A DNA stretch of 51,981 nucleotides from Treponema sp. GTDB taxonomy: Bacteria > Spirochaetota > Spirochaetia > Treponematales > Treponemataceae. A program made the position numbers and the translations under genes. The stretch spans positions 1 to 51,981 of the forward strand of contig JAKSTJ010000013.1 in NCBI GenBank assembly GCA_024402635.1. Reading direction: 5' to 3'. The notes below the pieces were generated by a model that did not search any database, was not told the DNA's origin, and was given only the letters and a program-made list of their open reading frames with translations. Positions within the stretch are counted from its first letter, which is position 1. Every line of letters starts with the position of its first letter. Below, in pieces: positions 34,863 to 43,187 of the stretch.

Positions 34863-35717
34863 ATGTTTAAAATTATTGAAAAAAAACAGCTTTCGGAAGG
34901 TGTTTATTACATGCGTGTAGAAGCTCCAGAAATTGCACGTAATAGAAAAGCTGGACAGTTTGTTATTATCCAGGTTGAATCTGAATTTGGAGAGCGTATT
35001 CCTCTTACAATTGCAGATGCAAACGCAGATGAAGGTTGGATTGCTCTTGCTTTTCAGCCAGTTGGTGCATCAACATATAAGCTTTCATTAATGAATGTTG
35101 GAGATAGTCTTCCAACAGTATTAGGACCTTTAGGAAATCCTTCAAAAATTGAAAAATATGATCGCCCTGTAATGATTGTTGGTGGTGGATTTGGTGTTGC
35201 TCCTTGTTATCCAATTGTACAGGCTCACAAAGCTGCCGGAAACAAAGTTATTATGGTAATTGCTGCTCGTAATAAAGATTTAATTATTATGGAAGATGAA
35301 ATGAGAGCTGCAGCAGATGAACTTATTATTATGACAGATGATGGTTCTGCTGGTCGTCAGGGTGTTTCTACAATTCCTGTAAAAGAAATGTGTGAATCTC
35401 AGTGTCCTCCTGCAGAAGTAATTGCAATTGGACCTCCAATTATGATGAAATTCTGTGCACTTACAACAAAACCTTATGGTGTAAAAACAACTGTTTCATT
35501 GAACACAATTATGATTGATGGAACTGGTATGTGCGGTGGTTGTCGTGCAACTATTGGTGGTAAAACAAAATTTGTTTGTGTAGATGGTCCAGAATTTGAT
35601 GCTCACGAAGTTGATTGGGACAATATGATGATGCGTATGAAATCTTTCAAAGAAAGAGAACAGGAAGATAATCATAAATGTCGCATGATGGCAGAAGCTG
35701 ATAAATTGGCAAAATAG
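34863..35717 (+). CDS. nfnA: NfnA-type FAD/[2Fe-2S] subunit of NADH-dependent ferredoxin:NADP oxidoreductase
   Basis: The 284-residue flavoprotein has the ferredoxin-reductase layout: an FAD-binding barrel (ERIPLTIAD near 49), an NAD-binding domain (MIVGGGFGVAPCYPIV near 105) and a C-terminal [2Fe-2S] loop (GTGMCGGCRATIGGKTKFVC near 222). It pairs with the glutamate-synthase-like subunit encoded next. This pair is NfnAB, which couples NADH and reduced ferredoxin oxidation to NADP+ reduction by electron bifurcation. A role in dihydroorotate or sulfide metabolism is less likely because pyrD or sulfide genes are absent. Confidence 0.88.
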   Translation: MFKIIEKKQLSEGVYYMRVEAPEIARNRKAGQFVIIQVESEFGERIPLTIADANADEGWIALAFQPVGASTYKLSLMNVGDSLPTVLGPLGNPSKIEKYDRPVMIVGGGFGVAPCYPIVQAHKAAGNKVIMVIAARNKDLIIMEDEMRAAADELIIMTDDGSAGRQGVSTIPVKEMCESQCPPAEVIAIGPPIMMKFCALTTKPYGVKTTVSLNTIMIDGTGMCGGCRATIGGKTKFVCVDGPEFDAHEVDWDNMMMRMKSFKEREQEDNHKCRMMAEADKLAK

Positions 35718-35776
35718 ATGCTGAAACAAGTTCAGCATGACGAAAAATCACGTCATCCCGAACTTGTTTCGGGATC
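35717..35776. repeat. 60-bp compound palindromic element between nfnA and nfnB
   Basis: Two 26-base arms (35717-35742 and 35751-35776) are inverted repeats of each other separated by 8 bases, and each arm is itself a hairpin with a short loop. The arms differ at four positions, and every change is matched by a change that keeps the arm's own stem paired. The element begins at the last base of the nfnA stop. On the plus strand it is open in the nfnB frame, so it makes nfnB look 25 residues longer. Its peptide RHPELVSGSQ is a pattern I know from dispersed palindromes in unrelated bacteria. Confidence 0.85.
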
Positions 35777-35792
35777 TCAAAAGGATGAAAAA

Positions 35793-37268
35793 ATGGCAAT
35801 TAATGTAAAAGAAGAATATAATAAAATTAAAGATTTAATTAAAACAAATGGTAAATTATCACCAAAAGATAGAAATGCAATTCCACAGATGGAAATGCCT
35901 GCAAGAGATCCAAAAAAACGTGCAAGAGAAATGGATGAAGTTGCTCTTGGATTTAGTGCAGAACAGGCTGTTGTAGAAGCAAATCGTTGTTTACAGTGTG
36001 CAAAACCATTCTGTATGGAAGGTTGTCCTGTAAATATTGATATTCCTGGATTTATTAAACAGATTGCAGAAGAAGATTTTAAAGGTGCAGTTGATACAAT
36101 CAAGAAAACATCTTTACTTCCAGCTATTTGTGGTCGTGTTTGTCCTCAGGAAAAACAGTGCCAGGGAAAATGTACAGTTGGTAAAGTATATAAAGATGCA
36201 GAAAAAGCTGTTTCAATTGGACGTCTTGAAAGATTCGTTGCTGACTGGGAAAGAGAAAATAATAAAGTTACACCTCCAACAATTGCTGCAAAAACTGGTA
36301 AAAAAGTTGCAATTATTGGTGCAGGTCCAGCTGGTCTTACAGTAGCTGCAGATTGTGCTCGTGCAGGTCATGAAGTTACAGTATTTGAAGCATTCCACAA
36401 AGCTGGTGGTGTAATGATGTACGGTATTCCTGAATTCCGTCTTCCAAAGAAAATTGTTCAGGAAGAAATTTCAAATCTTGAAAAAATCGGTGTTAAATTT
36501 GAATTAAACTTCCTTGTTGGTCGTACAAATACATTGGAACAGCTTTTAACAGAAAAAGGATTTGATGCTGCCTTTGTTGGAACAGGTGCAGGTCTTCCTA
36601 AATTCTTAAATATTCCTGGTGAAAACTTTATTGGTGTATTCTCGGCAAATGAATATCTTACACGTGCAAACCTTATGAAAGGTTATGATAAAGAACATTC
36701 GGCAACACCAATTTATGAAGCTAAACATGTTGTAGTTTGTGGTGCAGGTAATGTTGCAATGGATGCTGCTCGTATGGCTCTTCGTTTAGGAGCAGAAACA
36801 GTTGATGTTGTTTACCGTCGTACAAGAAATGAAATGCCAGCTCGTCGTGAAGAAATTGCTCATGCGGAAGAAGAAGGAATTAATTTTAGATTCCTTGAAA
36901 ATCCAATTGAAGTATTAGGTAACGAAGAAGGAAAAGTTTGTGGTGTTCGTTGTCTTTCTTATGAACTTGGTGAACCAGATGCTTCAGGTCGTCGTTCTCC
37001 AGTTGCAATTGAAGGTTCTGAACACGATGTTCCTTGTGATGCAATGATTGTTGCTCTTGGAAACGGTTCAAATCCTTTATTAGTTGCTACAACACCTGGA
37101 CTTGATGCAGATGCTAAAGGTCATATTACTGTTGATGAAAACCAGGCTACTTCAAAAACAAAAGTTTGGGCTGGTGGTGATATTGTTCTTGGTGCAGCTA
37201 CAGTTATTCTTGCAATGGGTGAAGGACGTAAAGCTGCTGCAGCAATTAATGAATATTTAGCAAAATAA
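35793..37268 (+). CDS. nfnB: NfnB / NADPH-dependent glutamate-synthase-like flavoprotein
   Basis: The protein has 491 residues from the ATG at 35793, which follows AAAGGA. The longer frame from 35718 only translates a palindromic repeat. The N-terminal domain has two [4Fe-4S] Cys sets (RCLQCAKPFCMEGCP near 59, ICGRVCPQEKQCQGKC near 101). An FAD site GAGPAGLTVAADCARAGH lies near 172-190, an NADPH site GAGNVAMDAARMALRLGAE near 317-335, and a second FAD motif near 456 (WAGGDIVLG). It is the large subunit of the NfnAB transhydrogenase and sits directly after nfnA. Glutamate synthase activity would need a GltB-type partner, which is not here. Confidence 0.9.
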   Translation: MAINVKEEYNKIKDLIKTNGKLSPKDRNAIPQMEMPARDPKKRAREMDEVALGFSAEQAVVEANRCLQCAKPFCMEGCPVNIDIPGFIKQIAEEDFKGAVDTIKKTSLLPAICGRVCPQEKQCQGKCTVGKVYKDAEKAVSIGRLERFVADWERENNKVTPPTIAAKTGKKVAIIGAGPAGLTVAADCARAGHEVTVFEAFHKAGGVMMYGIPEFRLPKKIVQEEISNLEKIGVKFELNFLVGRTNTLEQLLTEKGFDAAFVGTGAGLPKFLNIPGENFIGVFSANEYLTRANLMKGYDKEHSATPIYEAKHVVVCGAGNVAMDAARMALRLGAETVDVVYRRTRNEMPARREEIAHAEEEGINFRFLENPIEVLGNEEGKVCGVRCLSYELGEPDASGRRSPVAIEGSEHDVPCDAMIVALGNGSNPLLVATTPGLDADAKGHITVDENQATSKTKVWAGGDIVLGAATVILAMGEGRKAAAAINEYLAK

Positions 37269-37271
37269 GCC

Positions 37272-37277
37272 GATAAT
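37272..37277 (+). promoter_or_regulatory. Possible -10 box of the GerMN gene, leaderless start
   Basis: GATAAT (37272-37277) lies 6 bases upstream of the ATG at 37284, only 4 bases after the nfnB stop codon. No ribosome-binding site is present. The -10 deviates from consensus at the first base, and I see no good -35. Confidence 0.4.
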
Positions 37278-37283
37278 ATATTT

Positions 37284-38174
37284 ATGGCAAATAAAAAAGA
37301 AAAAAAAAGAAGCAGTTCTAAAAGAAAAAGCACAGGTTTAGCACTTGGTGTTTTTATCCTTGGGATTATTGTAATATTTATATTATTTCTTATAAAAAAA
37401 GATGATATGCTTACAAATCTCAAGGAAACTAATTTCTTTGATAGAGTATTTGGTTCAACTCCAGAATTTGTACAGAATCATGAAGTTGAAAAACCAGCTG
37501 AAAATGAAGATGTATTAATTGGTACTACAGACAGTGAATTAATAATTCAGATTGAATCAGATACTCCATCACTTCCTAAGAAAAATGAAGTTAAAGTAGA
37601 ACCGGTAATTCCTGTTGAAGATGAACCAAAAACAGAAGATAAAAAAACAGTAGAACCGGTGGAAACAAAAACTGAACCTAAAGTTGAAGAAAAGACAACT
37701 ACTCCAAAAGTTGAAGAAACTTTGGAAAAAACAACTGTTGTCAGTACAGTTAAGTATACTGATTTAACAGTTTGTTTTATTCAGGTTGATGCAGATGGTT
37801 CAATTCTTAGAAAGATGATTAAACGTTCAGTTCCTAAAAATGATTCACCTTTAACTACAGCAATTAATCTTTTGCTTGAAGGTCCGGATACAACCAAAAA
37901 TCAGGAAAGAGATTTGTTAACTTTAATTCCAGCTGGTACAAAATTGTTGAGTGCCAGAGTTCAGGATGGAGTTGCTTATCTTAATTTTAATGATAGTTTT
38001 ATGAGAAATACAGAAGGCGTAGAAGGATACATTTATTCTTTACAGCAGATTGTTTATACTGCAACTTCTTTTTCAACAGTAAAAAGTGTTCAATTCATGA
38101 TTGATGGTCAGAAGAAGGATTATTTAGGAGATGGACAGTGGATTGGTTCTCCACTGTCACGTTCTTCTTTTTAG
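37284..38174 (+). CDS. Membrane-anchored GerMN domain protein
   Basis: The 296-residue protein has a Lys-rich N-terminus, one membrane helix at about 18-38, an acidic Glu/Lys/Pro/Thr linker (about 60-155) and a C-terminal GerMN domain (about 160-285). The domain shows LTTAINLLLEGP, then TLIPAGTKLLSARVQDGVAYLNFN and the final SVQFMIDGQ. GerMN domains occur in spore-germination and envelope proteins and are thought to bind a ligand or partner in the cell wall. The active part should face the periplasm. Its stop is directly next to the stop of the convergent gene at 38175. Confidence 0.85.
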   Translation: MANKKEKKRSSSKRKSTGLALGVFILGIIVIFILFLIKKDDMLTNLKETNFFDRVFGSTPEFVQNHEVEKPAENEDVLIGTTDSELIIQIESDTPSLPKKNEVKVEPVIPVEDEPKTEDKKTVEPVETKTEPKVEEKTTTPKVEETLEKTTVVSTVKYTDLTVCFIQVDADGSILRKMIKRSVPKNDSPLTTAINLLLEGPDTTKNQERDLLTLIPAGTKLLSARVQDGVAYLNFNDSFMRNTEGVEGYIYSLQQIVYTATSFSTVKSVQFMIDGQKKDYLGDGQWIGSPLSRSSF

Positions 38175-39266
38175 TTATTTAATTGAATAACTTTTGATAA
38201 TCTTATTAAAGTAATTCAGGTTTTTAATAAAATCAGAATTATATGCAATTAATGAAAAATTATAAAAATTGTTGTTTTTGTCAGTAAGGATTTGTGTTTG
38301 TTTCATAACATTATTTTCCTTCTGACTGAACAATAATGATGTAATTTTACACTGTTTTGTCTTTTCGTTATAAATAATTTCCAGATTTTCCAGACAATTG
38401 TATCTTTGCTGATTTGCAAGAAGTTTTCTGATTACGTAAGTTAAATATTGGGTTGGATTTGTTGAATTATGAGGAATTATCAGCAAAGTTGCAAAAGCAG
38501 TATCTCCCAGAACCCATCCATTATCCATTGCCTGTTTCCAGTTTTTATCTAAAGTGATTGATTGACCATCTTTTGTAGTGTATTTAACAGAACCTGCATT
38601 TTTTATAGTAGTTGCTTTAGTTTCAGGTAGTTTTTTTGGAATGCCCTTAAAATTATCAAAACTTAAATCATTTGAATCTTCAAGAGAACCGATTGCAACA
38701 CATTCAAAAGCAGTTGAACCATCACTTACAATAATTGATTTTACATTGAACATTGGAATTAATGGATCATAAATAATAGTAACTTTTCCGCCAAACTGTG
38801 GATAGTCACAGGAATATCTTTTTCCAATTTCCATAAATTTATTAGATTTTACAAAATCTGCTGATTCTGGAGAAATATTCCCTGCTTTAATACGTTTAGA
38901 TGAAAATTCATACAAAAGATCGTGAAGATAATTTAAAATATCAAGGTCTTCTGAATTTGATGTTATTGCAGAAAGAATTCTTTCTCCTGTCATATTCCAG
39001 TAATTGCTGGAAGGGTCTATTGAAACTGCAATTGCAACTGTTTTTTCAGGGAGATTGTTTTTATTATCAGCAGGTGCAAAATATTTAATCTGGAAAGTAG
39101 ATTCATTGTAGTATAAAAAACCAATGTAGCTTTCTCTTTCAAACGAATTATCTCTGTAAAAAATATATTCACCAGAACTATCTGGAATGTAAGAAGTATA
39201 ACCTGGCATTGCAAATGTAAAAAATGAAAGCCCGATTAATAAGATTGATAATAGAAGTTTTTTCAT
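38175..39266 (-). CDS. Secreted protein of unknown function
   Basis: The 363-residue protein has a signal peptide (about 1-19, cleavage near FTFA-MPGYTS) and no lipobox. A beta-rich region, YIFYRDNSFERESYIGFLYYNESTFQ, lies at about 35-60. The rest has two similar-looking blocks (TVAIAVSIDPSSN and DTAFATLLIIPHNSTN) that may be a repeated fold. I do not recognise the family. A GAGGAT ribosome-binding site is present. It lies downstream of proS, behind the proS terminator, so it should have its own promoter in the 39270-39300 gap; none is clear. Confidence 0.7.
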   Translation of the reverse strand: MKKLLLSILLIGLSFFTFAMPGYTSYIPDSSGEYIFYRDNSFERESYIGFLYYNESTFQIKYFAPADNKNNLPEKTVAIAVSIDPSSNYWNMTGERILSAITSNSEDLDILNYLHDLLYEFSSKRIKAGNISPESADFVKSNKFMEIGKRYSCDYPQFGGKVTIIYDPLIPMFNVKSIIVSDGSTAFECVAIGSLEDSNDLSFDNFKGIPKKLPETKATTIKNAGSVKYTTKDGQSITLDKNWKQAMDNGWVLGDTAFATLLIIPHNSTNPTQYLTYVIRKLLANQQRYNCLENLEIIYNEKTKQCKITSLLFSQKENNVMKQTQILTDKNNNFYNFSLIAYNSDFIKNLNYFNKIIKSYSIK

Positions 39267-39300
39267 AATATCCTCGTTTTAAGTACTTTATTAATTAAAC

Positions 39301-39343
39301 AAAAAAAAACGCAAATTAGTACAAAAAAAATGTCTAATTTGCG
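39301..39343 (-). terminator. Terminator of the proS operon
   Basis: GCAAATTAG (39311-39319) pairs with CTAATTTGC (39334-39342); on the minus strand a run of nine T follows. Confidence 0.85.
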
Positions 39344-39363
39344 CTTTATAAGTAAAAACTTAT

Positions 39364-41175
39364 TTATGCATTTAATTTTGCAAGTTCAGATTTTACAAAT
39401 TCTTCAGCTTTTTTAGCTGCATCTTCTGCAGGTACAAGAACTGCATCTGGTTCAGAACGGAATTTTACTTCAACGTTAGGAAGATTTTTGTCTCCAACAA
39501 CAATTCTGATAGGGAAACCAAGTAAATCGGCATCTTTAAATTTAACACCAGGGCGTTCGTTTCTGTCGTCTAAAAGAACATCAACTCCGGCTTTTTTAAG
39601 CTGATCATAAATCATGTCAGATTTTTCTTTCATTGCACCTTCATATTTTACAGGTACAACTACAACCTGAAATGGAGCAACTGTCATTGGCCAGATAATT
39701 CCATTTTCATCATGATGGCTTTCAATAATTGAAGCTAAAGTTCTATCAACACCAATTCCGTAACATCCCATAATTGGAGTAACAGGTTTTCCGCTGTCAT
39801 CAAGATAAGTTACGTTCATTGATTTTGTATATTTGTCGCCTAATTTGAAAATATGTCCAAGTTCGTTTCCTTTTTTCATGTAGAAGGTTCCGCCACAATC
39901 AGGACATAAATCACCAGGTTTTACAGTTCTTACATCAGCAGTCATAAATGCAGTAAAATCGCGGCCTGGTTCAACATGTTTAATGTGATAGCCTTCTTTA
40001 CCTGATCCTGCAATACAATCGTGCATTTCAACTGTACTTTCGTCCATAATAACTGGGATTTTAATTCCTACTGGACCAACAAATCCGTGAGGAGCACCAG
40101 AATATTTAAGAACATCTTCATCATTTGCTAATTCTGCACCACTTGCTTTAAGAACTGCTGCAAGTTTTGTTTCATTAACATCTAAATCTCCGCGAATGAG
40201 TACGCAGAAGAATGTTTCTGGAATATATGTCTGTTTACCTTCAGTTACAGTTTCGGCATTTTTATATGCTTCTGTTTTTGAAAGATCAATTGCACAGTTA
40301 TAAACTTTATAAATTAATGCTTTTAAGAAAGTTGTAGGTTTTGCATTAAAGAATTGTTCCATATCTTCAATAGAGAAAACATTAGGAGTTGCAACTTCTT
40401 CTATTGCAAAATCAGTTTTTTCCTGAGGTTTTCCTTCATTGTTTAATGGAACTTCTTTTTTACAAGCTGCTTTTTCAACGTTTGCTGCATAAGAACAGTT
40501 TGGACATAAGATTAAAGTATCATCACCAACTTCACTTTCAATCATAAATTCTTCTGAACCAGAGCCACCCATAGCACCTGTATCAGCTTTTACAGAAATT
40601 GTGTTTAATCCTAAACGTTTGAAAATGCGTCTGTATGCGTCTGCAACATTGTCGTAAGATGCATCCAAATCAGTCTGATCTTTATCAAAAGAATAAGCAT
40701 CCATCATTGTAAATTCACGGCCGCGCATTACACCATAACGAGGGCGAATTTCATCACGATATTTTGTATTAATCTGATAAAGTGTAAAAGGAAGCTGTTT
40801 GTAACTTGAAAGTCCTTCTCGAACTAAAGCTGTAAATGCTTCTTCGGCTGTAGGAGAAACAACCATATCCTGTCCCTGGCGGTTCTGAGGTTTGAGCATT
40901 TCTTCGCCCATTTTATCCCAGCGGCCAGATTCTTTCCATAATTCTCCCGGCTGTATTACAGTAGGTTTCATTTCCATTAAACCTGCTGCGTCTAATTCTT
41001 CACGAATTATAGTGTTAAGTTTTTGAAAAGAACGGAATCCTAAAGGCATGTATGAATAAAGTCCGTTACCCAATTTTCGAAGCATACCAGAACGCATCAT
41101 TAACTGATGACTTGAAATAACTGCATCATTTGGTGCTTCGCGTAAAGTTGAAATTATATATTTAGAAGCTTTCAT
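39364..41175 (-). CDS. proS: Prolyl-tRNA synthetase
   Basis: The 603-residue class II synthetase is of the bacterial type. Motif 2 reads YRDEIRPRYGVMRGREFTM near 141, motif 3 reads GCYGIGVDRTLASIIE near 445, and the editing insertion domain lies at about 230-390. Two CxxC pairs are present (CPNCSYA near 224, CPDCGG near 414). It charges tRNA-Pro and clears mischarged alanine. The ATG at 41175 has no ribosome-binding site and lies 7 bases after a perfect minus-strand TATAAT (41183-41188). The gene is the last of a minus-strand run from the M23 peptidase. Confidence 0.96.
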   Translation of the reverse strand: MKASKYIISTLREAPNDAVISSHQLMMRSGMLRKLGNGLYSYMPLGFRSFQKLNTIIREELDAAGLMEMKPTVIQPGELWKESGRWDKMGEEMLKPQNRQGQDMVVSPTAEEAFTALVREGLSSYKQLPFTLYQINTKYRDEIRPRYGVMRGREFTMMDAYSFDKDQTDLDASYDNVADAYRRIFKRLGLNTISVKADTGAMGGSGSEEFMIESEVGDDTLILCPNCSYAANVEKAACKKEVPLNNEGKPQEKTDFAIEEVATPNVFSIEDMEQFFNAKPTTFLKALIYKVYNCAIDLSKTEAYKNAETVTEGKQTYIPETFFCVLIRGDLDVNETKLAAVLKASGAELANDEDVLKYSGAPHGFVGPVGIKIPVIMDESTVEMHDCIAGSGKEGYHIKHVEPGRDFTAFMTADVRTVKPGDLCPDCGGTFYMKKGNELGHIFKLGDKYTKSMNVTYLDDSGKPVTPIMGCYGIGVDRTLASIIESHHDENGIIWPMTVAPFQVVVVPVKYEGAMKEKSDMIYDQLKKAGVDVLLDDRNERPGVKFKDADLLGFPIRIVVGDKNLPNVEVKFRSEPDAVLVPAEDAAKKAEEFVKSELAKLNA

Positions 41176-41182
41176 AAATTCA

Positions 41183-41188
41183 ATTATA
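41183..41188 (-). promoter_or_regulatory. -10 box before proS, leaderless type
   Basis: Minus-strand TATAAT at 41183-41188, seven bases from the ATG at 41175. It suggests a second, internal transcript in addition to read-through from the upstream genes. Confidence 0.5.
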
Positions 41189-41250
41189 ATGAATATTACA
41201 TAAATTGAAAAGATAAGAGAAAATTGAGAAATTTACAGGCTTTATAAAGA

Positions 41251-42168
41251 CTAGTTTATTTTCCAGCGATTGTTATCCTGAACAAAACGTTTTGCGTTTA
41301 CTTCAAGAAGTCTTCCATCATCACCAAGCATTTTAACCATATTTGTAAGAGGGTTTACTTCTGTGATTCGGAAATTGGTTCCATCATAATGAAGATGAAC
41401 ACCTTCAGTTGGTAAATTTTTGCGGGCTTCGTTGTACCAGTCAAATTCATAAGAAAGACAGCAAAGCAAGCGGCCACATTGTCCAGAAATTTTCATTGAA
41501 TTCAAAGAAAGATTCTGATCTTTTGCCATTCTGATTGAAACCGGTTTTAATTTATCTGAAACTCCGTGACAACAGAAAGGTCTTCCACAAACACCAAGAC
41601 CACCTGTCATTCTTGATTCATCTCTAACGCCAATCTGTCTTAATTCAATTCGCATTTTAAAAACAGAAACCAAATCTTTTACAAGTTCGCGGAAATCTAC
41701 ACGATTATCTGAACTGAAAAAGAAAAGGGCCTTTTGAGAATCAAAAAGGAAGTGAGTTTCTACAAGTTTCATATCAAGTTTATGAAGAGCAACTTTTTCC
41801 TTGAAAATTGGGAATGCTTCTTTTTCTTTCTGTTTAAGTTCTTCTCGTTTTGCTAAATCTTCTGCAGTAGCTTTACGATCTATTGTAACAATATCATTCT
41901 GTTTAATACCGATTGGTTGTTTTGCAGGACCTAAAACTAAAGCCATATCTTTTCCATATCGGGTTGGGGTAATTACATAATCTCCATGATTTAATTGAAT
42001 ATTATTGTTTGTTTTTGCATATAAAGTTTCGCTGGAATATTCCAGTTTTATCTGATAAAGAGGATAATCAATTACAAGTTTTTCTGATTCAACAATTTCA
42101 GAATCATTATCTTCAAGATTAGAGAGGTTATCTTCATCATCAATATCTGTTTCAAAAATATCACTCAT
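41251..42168 (-). CDS. PSP1 domain protein (RicT/YaaT-like)
   Basis: The 305-residue cytoplasmic protein has an acidic N-terminus and the PSP1 C-terminal domain: FKMRIELRQIGVRDESRMTG, then GLGVCGRPFCCHG near 192 and CGRLLCCLSYEFDWY near 231. In Bacillus the homologue YaaT (RicT) forms an iron-sulfur complex with RicA and RicF that affects mRNA decay. The clustered Cys residues needed for that are present here. Its neighbour is a YaaR homologue, as in Bacillus. A CGGAAA ribosome-binding site precedes the start. Confidence 0.88.
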   Translation of the reverse strand: MSDIFETDIDDEDNLSNLEDNDSEIVESEKLVIDYPLYQIKLEYSSETLYAKTNNNIQLNHGDYVITPTRYGKDMALVLGPAKQPIGIKQNDIVTIDRKATAEDLAKREELKQKEKEAFPIFKEKVALHKLDMKLVETHFLFDSQKALFFFSSDNRVDFRELVKDLVSVFKMRIELRQIGVRDESRMTGGLGVCGRPFCCHGVSDKLKPVSIRMAKDQNLSLNSMKISGQCGRLLCCLSYEFDWYNEARKNLPTEGVHLHYDGTNFRITEVNPLTNMVKMLGDDGRLLEVNAKRFVQDNNRWKIN

Positions 42169-42200
42169 AAAAATTTCCGTTTCTTTTATTAGTATAAAGG

Positions 42201-42764
42201 TTAAGATGACAAAAAGTCTACAATTAATCCTTTAATTTCGTTTGCTTTAGATAAAATTGCAAGGTTATCTTTTTGATTATAAAGCATCCCTTTAGTTAAT
42301 TCATCAAGTTGTTTATTAATTACCTGAATTTGTACTCGGGGATTTTTTGGATAAATCTTTGTGTTGTAATTTGAAAAAGCATTTAGCGGTGAAGAAAAAC
42401 CTTTCATATGTTTTTTTGTAACTTCATAATTGTTTTCAACTACAAAACGAACAAATTGCTGTACAGTCTGTTTGAATTTTTCTACATTTTCATCTGTAAT
42501 TGATTCTTTAAGAATATCACCGGCTTCGTCAATTCTGTCTTTTAAGAAAATTGCGGCATCTTCTACAGAAAGATTTTCAATTTCTTTTGGATATCCGCTT
42601 TTTACTATTTCGGAAGGTTCTTCTTTTTTTGCAAAAAAATCCTGAAATTTTAAGCGGGAAGTTGATTGTTCTTTTTCTTTTTTATTGGTTTTTGCAGCCT
42701 GGGAAGAAGCATTTTGAACGCCAGAAAAGTAACTGGCAGCTCCAAGAGGATTTATATCACTCAT
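42201..42764 (-). CDS. YaaR family (DUF327) protein
   Basis: The 187-residue protein matches DUF327/YaaR: a polar N-terminus, then VEKFKQTVQQFVRFVVENNY near 108 and VQIQVINKQLDELTKGML near 143, with NEIKGLIVDFL at the end. The function is not known. In Bacillus yaaR lies close to yaaT, and the same pairing here supports a shared job. Its ATG overlaps the stop of the bactofilin gene (TAATG), so it is translationally coupled. Confidence 0.85.
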   Translation of the reverse strand: MSDINPLGAASYFSGVQNASSQAAKTNKKEKEQSTSRLKFQDFFAKKEEPSEIVKSGYPKEIENLSVEDAAIFLKDRIDEAGDILKESITDENVEKFKQTVQQFVRFVVENNYEVTKKHMKGFSSPLNAFSNYNTKIYPKNPRVQIQVINKQLDELTKGMLYNQKDNLAILSKANEIKGLIVDFLSS

Positions 42765-43174
42765 TAAATAATAACCTTTTCCTGAAGAGCTTTAGTCTGT
42801 AAATATTTATCTGTTTCTTTTTCGAATTCTTCTTTATTTTTAATTGAAATACAATGACCGTGGAAATTTGCTTTATCTTCTATCTGAAGTTTTTGTGTAA
42901 TAATATCGCCTAAAACAACAGCTTCTGGTAAAAGTTTTACGCTTTCATATGAATGAATATTACCAAGAATAATTCCACCGACAATTATTGATTTTGCGTT
43001 AATATTTCCACGAATTCTGGCATGTTCACTGAGAATAATATTACCGTCAGTTTCAATATTTCCATCAATGTCACCGTCAATTCTAACAAATCCGTTGATT
43101 TTAATATCACCGGAAATTGCTGTTCCGTGTCCGATTAATGTATTGATTGAAATATCATCTAATTTAAGAGCCAT
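42764..43174 (-). CDS. Bactofilin
   Basis: The 136-residue protein is a bactofilin: a beta-helical polymer subunit with repeats of about 17-18 residues, visible as ISGDIKINGFVRIDGDIDGN, RIRGNINAKSIIVGGIILGN and VVLGDIITQKLQIED. Bactofilins self-assemble into cytoskeletal filaments at the membrane and in several bacteria direct cell-wall enzymes. The M23 peptidase encoded 13 bases upstream is the expected partner. An AAGGAT ribosome-binding site precedes the start. Confidence 0.94.
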   Translation of the reverse strand: MALKLDDISINTLIGHGTAISGDIKINGFVRIDGDIDGNIETDGNIILSEHARIRGNINAKSIIVGGIILGNIHSYESVKLLPEAVVLGDIITQKLQIEDKANFHGHCISIKNKEEFEKETDKYLQTKALQEKVII

Positions 43175-43187
43175 AATTCAAATATCC

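Noticed and set aside
35718..35792. 25-residue N-terminal extension of NfnB
   Set aside because: It is the translation of a palindromic repeat. The ATG at 35793 has an AAAGGA site and starts the family's N-terminus.
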